DNA of 64,000 nt from Aquitalea magnusonii (lineage in GTDB: Bacteria; Pseudomonadota; Gammaproteobacteria; Burkholderiales; Chromobacteriaceae): assembly GCF_003202035.1 (NCBI RefSeq), contig NZ_QJKC01000004.1:1-64000 (forward strand). Direction: 5' to 3'. The notes beneath the pieces are model-generated. The model did not search any database. It saw only the letters and a list, made by a program, of their open reading frames with translations, and was not told where the DNA came from. The number at the start of each line of letters is the position of its first letter. Within the stretch, counting starts at the first letter, position 1. Of the stretch, positions 9,495 through 17,990 are shown in pieces. The position numbers were made by a program, and so were the translations under genes.

Positions 9495-9766
9495 AAAAAA
9501 TTCGACAGGTAGCTTTCCGCGGTCTTGAAGTCGCGGGCACCTACCTTACCGAGCACCGCGACGCTGACACCGGACACAGCCGAGATCAGTAGCTTTGTCG
9601 CCTCGATCGGGCCGTGCTTGTCCAGCGCTTTCATGAACCGGTCCAGCTCGTCGACGGTCGGCTCACGCAGTTCGAGCACGTAGGTCGTTTCGCCCGCCAG
9701 CTCGACCGGCTTGCGCAGCTCGATGGTCAGCTCGTCCGGCACTTCGGCTTTGTTTTCTTCAGCCAT
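9488..9766 (-). CDS. tail assembly chaperone, short form (Mu gp41/P2 gpE-like)
   Basis: The 92-residue acidic/helical protein (VPDELTIELRKPVELAG, LELREPTVDELDRFMKAL) has the common 'phage tail assembly protein' pattern and lies between the tube and tape measure genes. It would coat the tape measure while the tube polymerises. The start abuts the tube gene stop (one-base overlap). It is translated both as this short form and, by frameshift, as a longer form. Confidence 0.88.
   Translation of the reverse strand: MAEENKAEVPDELTIELRKPVELAGETTYVLELREPTVDELDRFMKALDKHGPIEATKLLISAVSGVSVAVLGKVGARDFKTAESYLSNFFG
9494..9500 (-). promoter_or_regulatory. programmed -1 ribosomal frameshift site
   Basis: The minus-strand heptamer TTTTTTC is placed as T TTT TTC in the chaperone frame, the classic X XXY YYZ slippery arrangement. 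It lies two codons before the chaperone stop. Slippage joins the first 91 residues to about 53 residues of the -1 frame, giving a fusion of about 144. Confidence 0.85.
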
Positions 9767-10134
9767 TACGCCTCCTCGACGCTCATGCCTTCCCAGCGCA
9801 CCTCAACGGTGCCTTCGGCAGAGTCAACTTCTTGGGTTTCGACCGTCCACATGTTGCGGCCGATGATGGTCTTGCCGTTGGCCAGCTTGGCGGTCACGGT
9901 CACGTTGGTCATGGCGTTGAATTGCGCCACGGTCAGGCTACCGGTATCGCGGAAGCGGCCGGAGATATAACCGGCGTTCGGCGTCTCCTTGTAGCCGTGC
10001 ACGCCGTCCATGCCCTTCATGGTTTCGCGCGTCACCTTGGAGACGTTGTATTTCAGCTCGCCTTCCAGCATGTACGCGGTGCCGTCGACGGTCAGCGTTG
10101 CGGTACCGGCGAGCAGGTTGGTGGTATCAGCCAT
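9766..10134 (-). CDS. tail tube protein (Mu gpM-like)
   Basis: At 122 residues it matches Mu-type tube proteins: MADTTNLLAGTATLTVDG, then KYNVSKVTRETMKGMDGVHGYKE and a TAQFNAMTN-like segment. These polymerise as hexameric rings inside the sheath. The position between sheath and chaperone is the standard contractile-tail order. A GC-rich hairpin lies 23 bp before its start. Confidence 0.92.
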   Translation of the reverse strand: MADTTNLLAGTATLTVDGTAYMLEGELKYNVSKVTRETMKGMDGVHGYKETPNAGYISGRFRDTGSLTVAQFNAMTNVTVTAKLANGKTIIGRNMWTVETQEVDSAEGTVEVRWEGMSVEEA

Positions 10135-10157
10135 TTACGGTTCCCAGAAAAGCACAA

Positions 10158-10175
10158 AGCCGCCCGAAGGCGGCT
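10158..10175 (-). terminator. hairpin between sheath and tube genes
   Basis: A 7-bp stem AGCCGCC/GGCGGCT with a tetraloop (TTCG on the minus strand) is followed by a broken T-run (TTTGTGCTTTTCT). It may act as a weak terminator or as an mRNA-stabilising 3' end for the sheath message. Confidence 0.6.
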
Positions 10176-10193
10176 GTGCTGGATTGGTAAGGG

Positions 10194-11675
10194 TTACTGC
10201 AGACGGAACTGCGCCAGCAGCGCGAAGATGCGCAGTTGGTTGATCAGGATGCCCGGCCACAGCACGTTGACGCGGTTGGGGTTGTTGCTGTCCTGCTGGA
10301 CGATCAGACCCGCCTTGAACGCATCGCCGTTCTGCACCACGCCGTCGTACTCGAGTTGGCGGTAGGCCGCGATGATGTCGCCACGGATGATGTCCGGCGT
10401 GACGATGTTCGAACCGGCAGCGAAACGGGTGCCGTTGGCCGCCAGCTTCATCCGTGCGTACTTGCTGGTGACCATCGTCCGCATGAAGCGCAGCACGTAC
10501 ATCAGCGTGAACAGGGTCTCCACCTCCAGGTAGCTGTTGTCCGGGTTGCCGAACGCATTTTTCTGGTAGGAGGTGATCAGGTTCTCGATGTAGACCGTGC
10601 CGTCCTGACCGACCATAAAGGTGCTGATGCCGTCGTACAGCAGGGTGTTACGGTCGGACAGGATGAAGCGACTCTGCAGCGGCGGGGCCAGCACGCCCTG
10701 CAGCGCCACGGTCTGCAGCGGCATGGCCGGGTCAGCGCGCAGCGATACCGCCGCGGCACCCGCCAGCGCGGCCGACCACAACCAGTTCGGCGTCGGGCTG
10801 TCGTAGAAGCCCAGGATGGTCTCGTGCTGGTTGTTGCGCCCGGTACCGAGCGTGGTCAGCGTGCTGACCGTGCCCCGGCTGGCTGCAAACACGTGCCCGT
10901 AGATCTGCTTGGCGTAGCTCCAGCGGCCGGTCGTGTCATTCAGCAAAGTCTGCAGCGCGTTCAGGCTGATGGTGTCGTTGTACGGGCAGACGATGAAATC
11001 GAAGGGCATGTCACCCAGGTTAGCGATCGCAGTGGTCATGTCCGGCGGGGTAGCACCACCACTCATCTGAACAAGAGTGACCGTAATACCTGCTGGCAGG
11101 ATTTCGCCGCCAACCGGGCCGAGGTAGTTCACGCGCAGGTCGATATCGTTACCACACGGGCCTTTGTTGTCGGCAGTCAACGTGACGACACTGCCAACAG
11201 CGGAAGCTCCAACCGGGCAAGCAACATCTGCATTGATCGCCGTGGAAATCGCCGTGGCAATTTGCGCTGATGTCTGGGTGGTCAGCACCGGAACCGCATA
11301 GCGCACGCCACCCACATACAGGTAGAGGGTGCCGTTGGCGGTCGGCGCACCGCCGATGGTGACCGTGCCGGTAGCGGCCGTGGCGCTGCCGTTATCCGCC
11401 AACGGCAGATACCATACTTCGCCGAACTGGTCGTTCATGCGATACATAGCGGTCATCAGGGCAAGCATCGAACTGGGGCCGCCTACGGTTTGGGCGTCGC
11501 TGGGGCCCTGGCTGATCACCGGGATGTTGGCTACCGCAGTGCCGGCGGAGGTGATCTGGCCAATGATCAGCGCACGCTGATTGGCCTGCGCCGTGTTCGC
11601 GCGCGAGTTGTCGACCTCGGCGTAGAACAGCGGCACCCGGATGTTGGCCGGGATATTCTTAAACGGGATGGTCAT
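10194..11675 (-). CDS. contractile tail sheath protein (Mu gpL-like)
   Basis: The 493-residue protein begins MTIPFKNIPANIRVPLFYAE, very like Mu gpL, and later has QRALIIGQ, PFDFIVCPYNDTISLNALQ, and a C-terminal RNVLWPGILINQLRIFALL-type domain used in sheath subunit contacts. It polymerises around the tube and contracts on infection. The ribosome binding site CTGGAGCG lies between a strong hairpin and the start. Confidence 0.95.
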   Translation of the reverse strand: MTIPFKNIPANIRVPLFYAEVDNSRANTAQANQRALIIGQITSAGTAVANIPVISQGPSDAQTVGGPSSMLALMTAMYRMNDQFGEVWYLPLADNGSATAATGTVTIGGAPTANGTLYLYVGGVRYAVPVLTTQTSAQIATAISTAINADVACPVGASAVGSVVTLTADNKGPCGNDIDLRVNYLGPVGGEILPAGITVTLVQMSGGATPPDMTTAIANLGDMPFDFIVCPYNDTISLNALQTLLNDTTGRWSYAKQIYGHVFAASRGTVSTLTTLGTGRNNQHETILGFYDSPTPNWLWSAALAGAAAVSLRADPAMPLQTVALQGVLAPPLQSRFILSDRNTLLYDGISTFMVGQDGTVYIENLITSYQKNAFGNPDNSYLEVETLFTLMYVLRFMRTMVTSKYARMKLAANGTRFAAGSNIVTPDIIRGDIIAAYRQLEYDGVVQNGDAFKAGLIVQQDSNNPNRVNVLWPGILINQLRIFALLAQFRLQ

Positions 11676-11692
11676 TCAGACGCTCCAGAAAC

Positions 11693-11716
11693 AAAAAACC
11701 CCGCCGAAGCGGGGTT
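11693..11716 (-). terminator. strong terminator-like hairpin before the sheath gene
   Basis: The minus strand has an 8-bp stem AACCCCGC/GCGGGGTT with a TTCG loop and six Ts. It lies 17 bp before the sheath start codon. Confidence 0.8.
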
Positions 11717-11735
11717 TTACGTAGGGGGTTGGGGC

Positions 11736-11900
11736 TTAATCGCCCGGAACGGGCTGGGGCGCGCCGACCAGCTCGACGTCCTTATCGCGCACACGGCGCT
11801 GCCAGTAGTCGGTGTCGGGCACTTCGCGGCCCTCGTCGGGCAGCAGGTCCAGCAAATCGGGATCCCGGACACTCAGGCCCGGTGCGGGTTTTACAAACAT
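11736..11900 (-). CDS. DUF2635-like small phage protein
   Basis: I found this 54-residue ORF by reading the strand; it begins MFVKPAPGLSVRDPDLLDLL and ends VELVGAPQPVPGD. The opening VKPA.GL.VRDP and the closing V.RDG/DV pattern are typical of the DUF2635 family, which sits just before the sheath gene in Mu-like tails. Its role is unknown; some are thought to help tail assembly. Confidence 0.85.
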   Translation of the reverse strand: MFVKPAPGLSVRDPDLLDLLPDEGREVPDTDYWQRRVRDKDVELVGAPQPVPGD

Positions 11901-11908
11901 GGTCTCTC

Positions 11909-12445
11909 CTACGCGGTCGGAAGCGGACTATCCATATCCAGGGCAATCGGGCTACTAGCGCCAGGCGCAGTTACCTGCGTGTGGATCCCGATATCGGTCA
12001 ATTGCGTGGTGACGTTGGGGTTGTATAGCTGCGGAAATTCCAACGCGATAACTATTTGCGCCTCGCCTATGTGGTAGCGTTGCTCGGCCGAAAAATCGAC
12101 TTCGGTATCGACAGATGCAAATTGCTGAATCTGTCTGGTGATATCCGGGCTAGCAAAGATGGCTTCTTCGATTTGCTCAACCAACACATCAAGATCAGCC
12201 ACTGCAGTACCGAGGTCGGCGGCCTGGACGCGAGCATTGATGTGGATCTGTGCAATGGTGTTAAACATGGGCACATTTCGCCCCATGCTTTCCTTGTGCT
12301 CGCTGGGCGCCGAAACAATCACTGCCGGCAACTGCGGCAGCATTAGTGGAGCATCGCGGTTATTCCATACACTCAATCCGGCCAGTGTATTTGCCTGCTG
12401 AATGGCTGCGACAATTGCATCTCGCAGCAAATTGCGATACAGCAT
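11909..12445 (-). CDS. Mu gp37-like tail terminator/completion protein
   Basis: The 178-residue protein starts MLYRNLLRDAIVAAIQQANTL and has LPAVIVSAPSEHKES and TIAQIHINARVQA segments. Together with its position before DUF2635 and the sheath gene, this fits Mu gp37-type tail terminators that cap the finished tail. It follows the FII-like gene with almost no gap. The family call is by order and pattern. Confidence 0.75.
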   Translation of the reverse strand: MLYRNLLRDAIVAAIQQANTLAGLSVWNNRDAPLMLPQLPAVIVSAPSEHKESMGRNVPMFNTIAQIHINARVQAADLGTAVADLDVLVEQIEEAIFASPDITRQIQQFASVDTEVDFSAEQRYHIGEAQIVIALEFPQLYNPNVTTQLTDIGIHTQVTAPGASSPIALDMDSPLPTA

Positions 12446-12446
12446 G

Positions 12447-12773
12447 TCAGCCTCCGGAAGCGTAATTCATCAACAGCTTGAGATGGCCATGTCCGTCATC
12501 GTGAATATCCCGAATGAGATAAGTGATGCCCAGGCGAATAATCGTGACCGCATCGCCCTGTTGGGGCCGCGCCGGGCAGGCTGAAGCCTGAATGCCGAAT
12601 ACCGGACAAACAGAGGTAATCGACTCAACCCCACTGAACCCATCCACAGCCTTGTAGGCCTCATCAAACACACCGGAAACCGAGTAAGGCGAACCCGACT
12701 GAGGGGTTATCTCAGCCGGCTCGCCAAACACACCAATGACAGGGCCAAGCACTTGCTTGTCCCAGTCAATCAT
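12447..12773 (-). CDS. head-tail joining protein, lambda FII/Phage_attach-like
   Basis: The 108-residue protein (MIDWDKQVLGPVIGVFGEPA, YSVSGVFDEAYKAVD, and a late LGITYLIRDIHDDGHGHLKL) follows the pattern of lambda gpFII, the protein that completes the head and receives the tail. It lies at the border between the lambda-like head genes and the Mu-like tail genes, as expected of a connector. Confidence 0.78.
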   Translation of the reverse strand: MIDWDKQVLGPVIGVFGEPAEITPQSGSPYSVSGVFDEAYKAVDGFSGVESITSVCPVFGIQASACPARPQQGDAVTIIRLGITYLIRDIHDDGHGHLKLLMNYASGG

Positions 12774-13012
12774 CAGCTGCTCGCTTCTTCAGTCACCACG
12801 GTCACGCTGGGGCCGGCGTCGTCAGTTTCTGCAGACACCGTGGCGGAGCCCGGCACCGTAGCAGTGGCATCCGGGGCCAACCCAAGAATCCCGCGATCGG
12901 ACAGGTACTGGTATTCAGCCTGCTCAACCTCGACCTGCTCACCGAGGCCGAATCGGCCGGCTTCGGTAACCACCGTGCCAGTCAGCACATAGGCTTTGAC
13001 AGTCTTAGCCAT
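12773..13012 (-). CDS. small head-region protein of unknown function
   Basis: The 79-residue protein (start MAKTVKAYVLTGTVV at 13012, chosen over an upstream GTG) is beta-rich at its N-terminus, with an acidic Thr/Val-rich tail. It lies between the capsid and FII-like genes, where lambda has FI and related phages have small head-completion proteins. I do not recognise a specific family. Confidence 0.65.
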   Translation of the reverse strand: MAKTVKAYVLTGTVVTEAGRFGLGEQVEVEQAEYQYLSDRGILGLAPDATATVPGSATVSAETDDAGPSVTVVTEEASS

Positions 13013-13024
13013 GGTCACCACCTA

Positions 13025-14074
13025 TCAGTTAACAACCGGAGCGCAAACCGTCGCAGCAAAGCAGGCATTCACTTGGGACGGGATGACGATCGGGCTGGAT
13101 TGCAGCATCAGAATGCGCTGAGCCGGGTCTTTTTCTACCCAGGTCTTCGGCGCGTACGGCATGGCCTGATAAGCGTGGTCAGGGTCCAGAATCTGGCCGA
13201 AGGCACGCGTACCTTGCATATCGGAACCGCACATGATGACGGTACCGTCCGGCAACATCGGCTGTTCGACGTTGTTATCGTCGACATACCAGTCGTTGTA
13301 GACCCACAGGTTGTACTGACCCCAGACACCCTTGAACTGGGCGCCCTTCTGGATCTGCGGACCAACATTGATGCTGTTGCCTTGGCCGCCGCCACCCGGA
13401 TACCAGATTGCTGCTTTGACCACCGGGTCAGCCAGGAAGAATTCCCAAGCTGTGGTGGTAAAAACGATATCGGTACACTGGCCACCAGATTTCTTCAGCA
13501 CCTGGTGACCCCAGTTTTCAATCGACTGAGAAGGCAGCACGCCTGTTTGGCCCCACTGTGCAGCACCGGTCAGCGTAGTGGTCAGCGATGCATCGCGGCC
13601 AAAATCGACCACAGAGGTCGGGAAGCCATCGCCGGCAATGGTCACTTTGCCGCTCATCAGTGCCTGAGCAGCCATCCACTCCAGGCGGCGATCCAGCATA
13701 TCCAGCTGATCTTCCATCTCGAACTGGAGGTTGGCCATTTCACGCTCGGCACCGGTCAGCTCGCCACCAATACGCTCACCAATCATGCGGCGGACCGGCT
13801 TACGCAGATCCGGCGCCCGCTTGTCCTTGATGTAGGCGGGTTTGAACATGTTGGTTTGGTAGCGGCGCTGCTCAACCAACTTGCCTTCCACCATCGGCGA
13901 GACAAACGGCGACATGCGGCGCTTACCGACATCAACGTCGATCGAGACAAACTCGGTTTCGGACATCACGATGCCCGGGAAAAACTTGTCCAGCAGAAAC
14001 TTCTGGCTGCGTTTCAAGTTCGGCACCAGCGCAATCAGCGTATTGGTGTCGAAAAGGAAGGTATTTGCACCCAT
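13025..14074 (-). CDS. major capsid protein (lambda gpE family)
   Basis: The 349-residue protein has the gpE-family pattern: FDTNTLIALVPNLKRSQKFLLDKFFP near the N-terminus, RRYQTNMFKPAYIKDKR, a long acidic/helical spine (GAEREMANLQFEMEDQLDML), and a C-terminal QSSPIVIPSQVNACFAATVC. It forms the icosahedral shell. I start it at MGANTF (14074), which has a GGAG site; the longer frame uses a TTG inside the upstream hairpin. Confidence 0.95.
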   Translation of the reverse strand: MGANTFLFDTNTLIALVPNLKRSQKFLLDKFFPGIVMSETEFVSIDVDVGKRRMSPFVSPMVEGKLVEQRRYQTNMFKPAYIKDKRAPDLRKPVRRMIGERIGGELTGAEREMANLQFEMEDQLDMLDRRLEWMAAQALMSGKVTIAGDGFPTSVVDFGRDASLTTTLTGAAQWGQTGVLPSQSIENWGHQVLKKSGGQCTDIVFTTTAWEFFLADPVVKAAIWYPGGGGQGNSINVGPQIQKGAQFKGVWGQYNLWVYNDWYVDDNNVEQPMLPDGTVIMCGSDMQGTRAFGQILDPDHAYQAMPYAPKTWVEKDPAQRILMLQSSPIVIPSQVNACFAATVCAPVVN

Positions 14075-14089
14075 GGATGCCTCCATGCA

Positions 14090-14113
14090 AAAGGCCCGCA
14101 ATTGCGGGCCTTT
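14090..14113 (-). terminator. perfect palindrome/hairpin before the capsid gene
   Basis: A 12-bp inverted repeat (AAAGGCCCGCAA and its complement, no spacer) ends in four Ts on the minus strand and AAA on the other. It is 16 bp before the capsid start and could stop transcription from the decoration gene or be an mRNA-processing site. Confidence 0.65.
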
Positions 14114-14165
14114 AAATGAAAATGCCCACCATGAGGTGGGCTAAATGGGATATTGCCGCCAGGGA

Positions 14166-14855
14166 TTACGACGGGTCGGACGCGCTGACAGACGACTTGA
14201 TGTAGATTTCCAGCGGACGCATTGCCAGTTTCAGCGCGGCCAGCGTCCAGCTGGCATCGTAGATCAGCGCATTACCGTTGAACTCGCCCTGCAGATACAC
14301 CGGAGCGACAACCACGCCGCCGGAGGCATCGGCGTTATCGGCCAGGACGGCAACCGGAAGCTGGCTACCATCCTTGGCGGTGGCGACCGACTGCACATAG
14401 GCCAGATCGCCGGCCGGCACGGTAATGGTGTAACCATCGCCCGCAACAAAAGCGGTGCCACCCGCAGAAACGGTAAAGCCCAGTTGACCAGCGTACGCAG
14501 TACCCACAGCACCGCTGGCCAGCTGCGTGCCATCCGGCGCAGTCAGGGAAAAGGTAGTGGCGGCCGTAAAGGTCAGCACATAGGCGCCTGCCTTGGCGCC
14601 AGTACCCAGCGCAGGAGGAGTGATGGTGCCGTTACCGGTGTTTGCGCCACCGGCCGGCTTGCCGGCAACGGCTGCGGGCGTGCCCAGTTGACGTTGCCCC
14701 AGCACGGTACCGCGCAGCAGGGTGCCCAATGCCAGGTTGACATTGTCAGTGACCAGTTTGAGGTTGCCCGCGATCAGCTGATCCGGGATATAAGTGACAG
14801 CCGAAATGCTCGGCGCCTGGGTGTTATCACCCACGGAAGTGACAGAAAGTGCCAT
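14166..14855 (-). CDS. head decoration protein D-like
   Basis: At 229 residues it is about twice the size of lambda gpD. The end PVAVLADNADASGGVVVAPVYLQGEFN, then NALIYDASWTLAALKLAMRPLEIYIK, is typical of gpD-like decoration proteins. The middle (GNGTITPPALGTGAKAG..., beta-rich Gly/Thr) appears to be an inserted or duplicated domain. It would trim capsid trimers after expansion. Its position between the protease/scaffold and the capsid gene is lambda-like. Confidence 0.85.
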   Translation of the reverse strand: MALSVTSVGDNTQAPSISAVTYIPDQLIAGNLKLVTDNVNLALGTLLRGTVLGQRQLGTPAAVAGKPAGGANTGNGTITPPALGTGAKAGAYVLTFTAATTFSLTAPDGTQLASGAVGTAYAGQLGFTVSAGGTAFVAGDGYTITVPAGDLAYVQSVATAKDGSQLPVAVLADNADASGGVVVAPVYLQGEFNGNALIYDASWTLAALKLAMRPLEIYIKSSVSASDPS

Positions 14856-14869
14856 GTATCAGGCTCCTG

Positions 14870-15472
14870 TTATTGACGGACCTTGTTGACCGCGGCGGCG
14901 ATCGCAGCTGCCTGGGCTTCCGGGCTATCCGGGCTCAGTGCGCGGCCACCCTCAGCACCGACTTTCGCATTCGGCACCTCAACCATACGGCTGGCCAGGC
15001 TACGACCACGCGGCGCACCACCTGCAGCAGCCACTTTCAGCATGTCGATGGCCTTGGCAGCGCTCATACCGGTGTTGAAAGCGAGGTGTGCGGCCATGTC
15101 GGGCCGCGTGGCCGCCTCAGTGCAGCGGAAAATGGCTGCGCAACGTGCACGTTCGGCGCGACGGGCTGCCTTTTCCTTTTCATCGTCATCCTCTTCGGCG
15201 TCAGCATCATCGTCATCATCTTCAGCGCGCGAGCCTTTAGCCTTTTTGCCCTTGGACTTGGGTTCGGATTCATCATCCTCTTCCATATCTTCATCACGAT
15301 CATCGTCCGGGTCTTCGTTTTCTGCCCGGCGGGCAGAATCCTTGTCCTTGTCTTCTTCGTCCTGATCGGAATCTTCGGCACGGCGTGCGCGCTTGCTCTC
15401 TTCATCGCCTGCGGCACGCTTAGCGCCAAGGCCAAGCAGATGAGCGAAGTTGGCAGCAAGTCCTTTTGCCAT
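14870..15472 (-). CDS. highly acidic scaffold-like head protein
   Basis: The 200-residue protein has an extreme charged centre (residues about 20-110) of Asp/Glu/Arg/Lys/Ala runs, such as DEDMEEDDESEPKSKGKKAK. The C-terminal part is more ordered (RCAAIFRCTEAATRPDMAAH, then LAFNTGMSAAKAIDMLK). It follows the S49 protease gene, where lambda makes its scaffold Nu3 from the end of gene C. Here it is a separate ORF 12 bp downstream. Scaffolding is inferred from position and charge, not shown. Confidence 0.7.
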   Translation of the reverse strand: MAKGLAANFAHLLGLGAKRAAGDEESKRARRAEDSDQDEEDKDKDSARRAENEDPDDDRDEDMEEDDESEPKSKGKKAKGSRAEDDDDDADAEEDDDEKEKAARRAERARCAAIFRCTEAATRPDMAAHLAFNTGMSAAKAIDMLKVAAAGGAPRGRSLASRMVEVPNAKVGAEGGRALSPDSPEAQAAAIAAAVNKVRQ

Positions 15473-15484
15473 GATGGTTTCCTT

Positions 15485-16360
15485 CTAATTGGCGGCCAGC
15501 TGCTGGAGCAAGGCCAAAAATGCGGCATCTGGCGCCGCAACACGGTCCGCGAGGCCAAGGCTGATGCCTTCTGCCCCGAGATAGGTACGCGCCTGTGTGC
15601 CTCGTACCACTTTTTCCGAAAGGCCACGATTGCGCGCGACAGTCCGGACAAACAAATCACCCATCGCATCGATGTCAGCCTGAAAGCGCTCACGCGCCTC
15701 TTTGCTGAGGGGGATTTCAGGGTGGCCATCAGCCTTGCATTCACCATGGGTGATGAAAGTGACTTTGAACCCGCCTTCGGCCAGCGCCTTGCTCCAGTCC
15801 ATGTGCATCCAGATGACACCGATGGAACCCGTGCCACCAGTTCGCGGCACGGTGATCTGGTCAGCCGCGCTGGCAATAGCATAGGCAGCTGAATAGGCGG
15901 ATTCATTCAGGATTGCCCAGATAGGCTTTTCGCCGCGGGCGTTGTAAATGGCATCGACCAGGTCAAAGCAGCCCGACACTTCCCCGCCCGGGCTATCGAT
16001 ATCCAGCACGATGGCTTCGACCTTCGGGTCGGACATCGCCATCAGGAAGTTTTGCCGAATGCCGTCATACCCCGTCATGCCGGAGTAAGGCCGAAGCGTC
16101 CCGAGACGTTGCACCAGCGTGCCGCGGATCGGTATAACAGCGGCAGAGCCAAGCAGGTCGTAACCGGCGCGCGGGTTATCACCCTGCCGATTGTAGTAGT
16201 CGTCATCGTCATCCCATGCGCCGGCCTCTGCCGGCCCGGCATGGGCGATATGGGTGACCCCTAAGCGCTCAGCCAAAGAGGCCATAATCACTTCAGCCTT
16301 GGCTGGGTGAATGGCAAGCGGCACGTTGAATAACCGCTGCGCCAGGTGGGCAAACTTCAT
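15485..16360 (-). CDS. S49 family head maturation protease (lambda gpC-like)
   Basis: The protein (291 residues from MKFAHLAQRL, start 16360) is an S49 peptidase: GSAAVIPIRGTLVQRLG, AIVLDIDSPGGEVSGCFDL, and the catalytic Ser region ILNESAYSAAYAIASAAD, followed by GSIGVI. Lambda gpC-type enzymes cut the scaffold and portal in the prohead. The start overlaps the portal stop by 4 bp (ATGA), with GGAGG upstream; the longer frame lacks this logic. Confidence 0.93.
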   Translation of the reverse strand: MKFAHLAQRLFNVPLAIHPAKAEVIMASLAERLGVTHIAHAGPAEAGAWDDDDDYYNRQGDNPRAGYDLLGSAAVIPIRGTLVQRLGTLRPYSGMTGYDGIRQNFLMAMSDPKVEAIVLDIDSPGGEVSGCFDLVDAIYNARGEKPIWAILNESAYSAAYAIASAADQITVPRTGGTGSIGVIWMHMDWSKALAEGGFKVTFITHGECKADGHPEIPLSKEARERFQADIDAMGDLFVRTVARNRGLSEKVVRGTQARTYLGAEGISLGLADRVAAPDAAFLALLQQLAAN

Positions 16361-17988
16361 ACTGCCTCCGGTTTCTTGATCACTTCCTGCGCAGTTTGCA
16401 TGCCCGCCCAAGACGGCGGCGTCAGGCCGCGCTGCTTGAAGGCTGCGATTTCGCGCTGCCGCTGGTCCAGGATTTCTTCCCAGTCCTCTCCCACGTTTTC
16501 CGCCGCTTCAGCTTCCAGCGTCGACAGGCCGGCATCCATACCCAGTACAGCGCCCTGCTTTTCAGCGACCGGGTCAACCCAGCCACGACCGGGACCCATC
16601 CATGTGCAGCGGCTATATGCAGCGCGGGCTTCGATGAAATCAGGCGCACCAGGCGGCAGGGGCAAATCGGCATCCTCAAAGACCTCTTCGAGGAACGCTG
16701 AAAAAATGGGCTGGGCAAAGCCAATGGAAAAATTGGTGCGACGAACCGTCAGTGTTTTCCACGCCTCCAGCAAGCTGGCGCGCGCGCTGGAATAGTTCAC
16801 ATCCGACCAGTCCTGCGACAGCTGCTGGGCGGAGATGCCCATGCCTGCTGCCGCATTGCGTAGCACTGCACGCTCGAAGTCGCCGAAGTTGCTAGCCGGC
16901 CGGGCAGCTGAAATCGCTGTGATTTTTTCGCCAGGGAACAGCGTGGGAATCCGCGCACCGGCTAGCGACAGCCGACGATCACCATGGAATTCGTTACGGC
17001 CAGCCTGGTACGCATTCAGCTCATCGCCCCCGCCCAGAGCCTGTTCGACAAACTCGCTATCAAACGGGCTTTCGATGTAGGCCCCGAACACGGCATTGAT
17101 AATCGCGGCATCCAGCTCGGTGCTGTCATACTTCACCAGCATCTTCAACCGCTGCACGACAGGAGCCAGCACGCCAGCGCCACCACGATTTTGGCTGGCA
17201 CGGTCGGCATCAAAGTCGTGAACCACGATTGGCCGGCACCATGCTGTTTCACGCAGCACCCGTTCCCATGTCATCGATTTGTCAGCGACAAACCAATCCC
17301 CCTGGTGGGCCTTGCGAATCCAGTAGGCCACTGCCGCACCGTCTTCATTGATCTCGACGCCACCGCGCATATAGCGCAAGTCGGTATGCTGCTGCGGGTT
17401 GCTCAGGCGGTCAGGGTCAACAATTTGCACTGTCGTGGCATAGCGCGCACGGCCAAGACTGATGTTGCCAGGCTTCCAGTGCAAAATGGCCAGCGCATCG
17501 CCATCCACCAGCTTGTGGCGGAAGGCCAGACGCATCATCTGGGCCACGGTCAGATTCCGATGCAGATCACACCACCGGCCGGGGTCATTCGCCCAAGTAC
17601 GCCAGCGGGCCTCTACTGCACGGCCAAATTGATCAGCCCATTCTGCATTGAATTCATCGTTGCCGGTCATATCGGCCAATGCACGGTAATCGGGTTTGCA
17701 AACTGGCCGGAAATTGGCACCGATGGCATTGTCGAGAATCCGGGTAACACCGCCGGATGCCCAGCCATCGTTCCGAACCAGATCGCGCACACGGGACACG
17801 ATGCGGTCCCGGTACATGTTCAGCTCGACATCCGGCCCCAGAATCATCGGATTCCAGTCCGCCATGTGACTGCCGATATTATCGGCAGCGTCATAGGGAG
17901 ACCCATTTCCGCCAATCAGCATCCCCGGCCTACGGGCTGGCGGCAGTGGCCGGCCATCCGGCCCCAGAATTTGTACGGGGTTTTCCAT
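16357..17988 (-). CDS. phage portal protein, lambda gpB family
   Basis: The 543-residue protein has the lambda portal pattern: YRDRIVSRVRDLVRNDGWASGG, ILDNAIGANFR, the WANDPGRWCD...NLTVAQMMRLAFRH block and QQLSQDWSDVNYSSARASLLE near the C-terminal clip/wing. It forms the dodecameric DNA gate at the head vertex. I start it at the ATG at 17988, two bases past the gpW stop; the frame itself is open to a TTG six bases upstream. Confidence 0.95.
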   Translation of the reverse strand: MENPVQILGPDGRPLPPARRPGMLIGGNGSPYDAADNIGSHMADWNPMILGPDVELNMYRDRIVSRVRDLVRNDGWASGGVTRILDNAIGANFRPVCKPDYRALADMTGNDEFNAEWADQFGRAVEARWRTWANDPGRWCDLHRNLTVAQMMRLAFRHKLVDGDALAILHWKPGNISLGRARYATTVQIVDPDRLSNPQQHTDLRYMRGGVEINEDGAAVAYWIRKAHQGDWFVADKSMTWERVLRETAWCRPIVVHDFDADRASQNRGGAGVLAPVVQRLKMLVKYDSTELDAAIINAVFGAYIESPFDSEFVEQALGGGDELNAYQAGRNEFHGDRRLSLAGARIPTLFPGEKITAISAARPASNFGDFERAVLRNAAAGMGISAQQLSQDWSDVNYSSARASLLEAWKTLTVRRTNFSIGFAQPIFSAFLEEVFEDADLPLPPGAPDFIEARAAYSRCTWMGPGRGWVDPVAEKQGAVLGMDAGLSTLEAEAAENVGEDWEEILDQRQREIAAFKQRGLTPPSWAGMQTAQEVIKKPEAV

Positions 17989-17990
17989 GT

